A stretch of DNA of 15,174 nt, taken from positions 1 through 15,174 of the forward strand of contig VBJR01000212.1 of the NCBI GenBank assembly GCA_005880175.1, written 5' to 3'. Shown here piece by piece: positions 14,629 to 15,174 of this stretch. Numbering within the stretch: position 1 is the stretch's first letter; every line of letters begins with the position of its first letter. The notes under the pieces are model-generated. The model was not told where the DNA came from, ran no database searches, and worked only from the letters and a program-made list of their open reading frames with translations. This DNA comes from Chloroflexota bacterium (GTDB lineage Bacteria > Chloroflexota > Dormibacteria > Dormibacterales > Dormibacteraceae). A program made the translations under genes and the position numbers.

Positions 14629-14895
14629 GTGGTGTTCGACGGCGCCTCGGCGCGGTACGAGTCCTCGGAGCCGCTCCTGCAGGGCCTGGGCCGGTTCGTG
14701 TCCCGGATCGCCCCCGGCTGGCGGCAGGTGGCGGCGGTCGCCGACGGCGAGCAGGTCATGCTCATGTACGAGGTGCGCCTGCCATCGGGGACGCCCGTCC
14801 GGCTGGCGGAGCACTTCACCGTGCGGGACGGGAAGATCCGGAGCGAGACGCTCGTCTACGACACGGCGGCGGTGCTGCAGGCGGCGCCGGCGTAG
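14629..14895 (+). CDS. SnoaL/NTF2-like protein, apparently 5'-truncated
   Basis: The 88 codons from a GTG at 14629 give VVFDGASARYESSEPLLQ, then VMLMYEVRLPSGTPVRLAEH, then FTVRDGKIRSETLVYD. That is the middle and end of a SnoaL-like (nuclear transport factor 2 fold) domain. Family-like sequence continues upstream in the same frame as ARKDLEAAAGYLAAD, but a TGA at 14581-14583 blocks it and no start codon lies between that stop and 14629. The first helix of the fold is therefore missing. The gene looks like a decayed copy, or a base error or frameshift near 14580 hides the true start. No function is assigned; the fold serves as enzyme or ligand-binding module. Confidence 0.55.
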   Translation: MVFDGASARYESSEPLLQGLGRFVSRIAPGWRQVAAVADGEQVMLMYEVRLPSGTPVRLAEHFTVRDGKIRSETLVYDTAAVLQAAPA

Positions 14896-14901
14896 CCGGG
14901 A

Positions 14902-14939
14902 GGGCCGGCCGGCGGGCGCTCAGTCCGGCCGGCCGGCCC
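14902..14939. terminator. GC-only inverted repeat between convergent genes
   Basis: GGGCCGGCCGG (14902-14912) and its inverse CCGGCCGGCCC (14929-14939) form an 11-bp stem around a 16-base loop that includes the stop codon of the minus-strand gene. It sits at a convergent junction, where a bidirectional terminator would be expected. There is no T-run, so the role is inferred. Confidence 0.4.
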
Positions 14940-15174
14940 ACCACTCCTGCTCGAGCATCGCGAAGACGAGCTCGTCGGTCCACTCGCCCTTTACGAGCTC
15001 GTTCTCGACCAGGTGCGCCTCGCGGCGCATGCCGAGCCGCTCCATCAGCCGCGCCGAGGCCAGGTTGCGGGCGTCGCAGCGGCCGGTGACCCGGTGCAGG
15101 TCGAGGTCCTCGAAGCCGAGCCGCAGCATCACGGCGGCGGCCTCGCCGGCCAGGCCGCGACCCTGGTAGTCAGG
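14920..15174 (-). CDS. GNAT-family N-acetyltransferase, RimJ/RimL type (N-terminal part off window)
   Basis: The C-terminal 84 residues are present, open to the right window edge. They begin PDYQGRGLAGEAAAVMLRL, the acetyl-CoA-binding motif A (QGRGLA), followed by LDLHRVTGRCDARNLASARL and MERLGMRREAHLVENELVKG, then EWTDELVFAMLEQEWW. The pattern H-R-V-x(5)-D-x-R-N-x-A-S-x-R-L-x-E-R-L-G-M-R-x-E is diagnostic for the RimJ/RimL group, which acetylates protein N-termini or small amines. A shorter in-frame ATG at 15132 would cut motif A and is not the start. It is convergent with the SnoaL-like fragment, 24 bases apart. Confidence 0.9.
   Translation of the reverse strand, partial: PDYQGRGLAGEAAAVMLRLGFEDLDLHRVTGRCDARNLASARLMERLGMRREAHLVENELVKGEWTDELVFAMLEQEWWAGRPD

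Overview
The window is high-GC bacterial chromosome with dense, mostly convincing genes and no sign of a plasmid, phage, insertion sequence, CRISPR array, tRNA or rRNA. GTG starts, short or 4-bp overlapping junctions, and several genes with a -10-like box only 6-7 bases before the start codon (leaderless style) fit Actinomycetota, perhaps a Thermoleophilia-like lineage. A Chloroflexota/Dormibacterota relative is also possible. I cannot fix the lineage from sequence alone.

Left arm (1-3844): a MocR-type GntR regulator runs off the left edge and is divergent from a compact plus-strand run: a fold-type I PLP aminotransferase, a LysE/RhtB amino-acid exporter, a CPA2-type cation:proton antiporter, and a small unrecognised protein with a DGYHR motif that is translationally coupled to the antiporter. 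The first three look like a regulator / amino-acid metabolism / export unit, with a TTTGG-repeat candidate operator at the divergent junction.

Centre (3857-8715, all minus strand): a zinc-independent quinone oxidoreductase, a two-component system (response regulator then overlapping histidine kinase, with a degenerate kinase G1 box), and the ribosome-assembly GTPase Der. The roughly 295-bp gap between der and the response regulator holds two related palindromes whose centres are 42 bp apart.

Right arm (8776-14895, plus strand): a glycogen-debranching-like glycoside hydrolase, a GT4 glycosyltransferase and a large glucosyl-3-phosphoglycerate synthase (GpgS, GT81) carrying an N-terminal pair of universal-stress-protein-like domains. 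All three overlap at their start/stop codons and form one operon. The likely theme is synthesis and turnover of a glucosylglycerate-type compatible solute (perhaps mannosylglucosylglycerate) or a related glycoside. No cognate phosphatase is visible. This cluster, especially the USP-GpgS fusion, is the best candidate for an undescribed system here. A GNAT acetyltransferase and a truncated SnoaL-like gene follow. A second, partial GNAT gene on the minus strand closes the window, and an 11-bp GC-only inverted repeat separates it from the SnoaL fragment.
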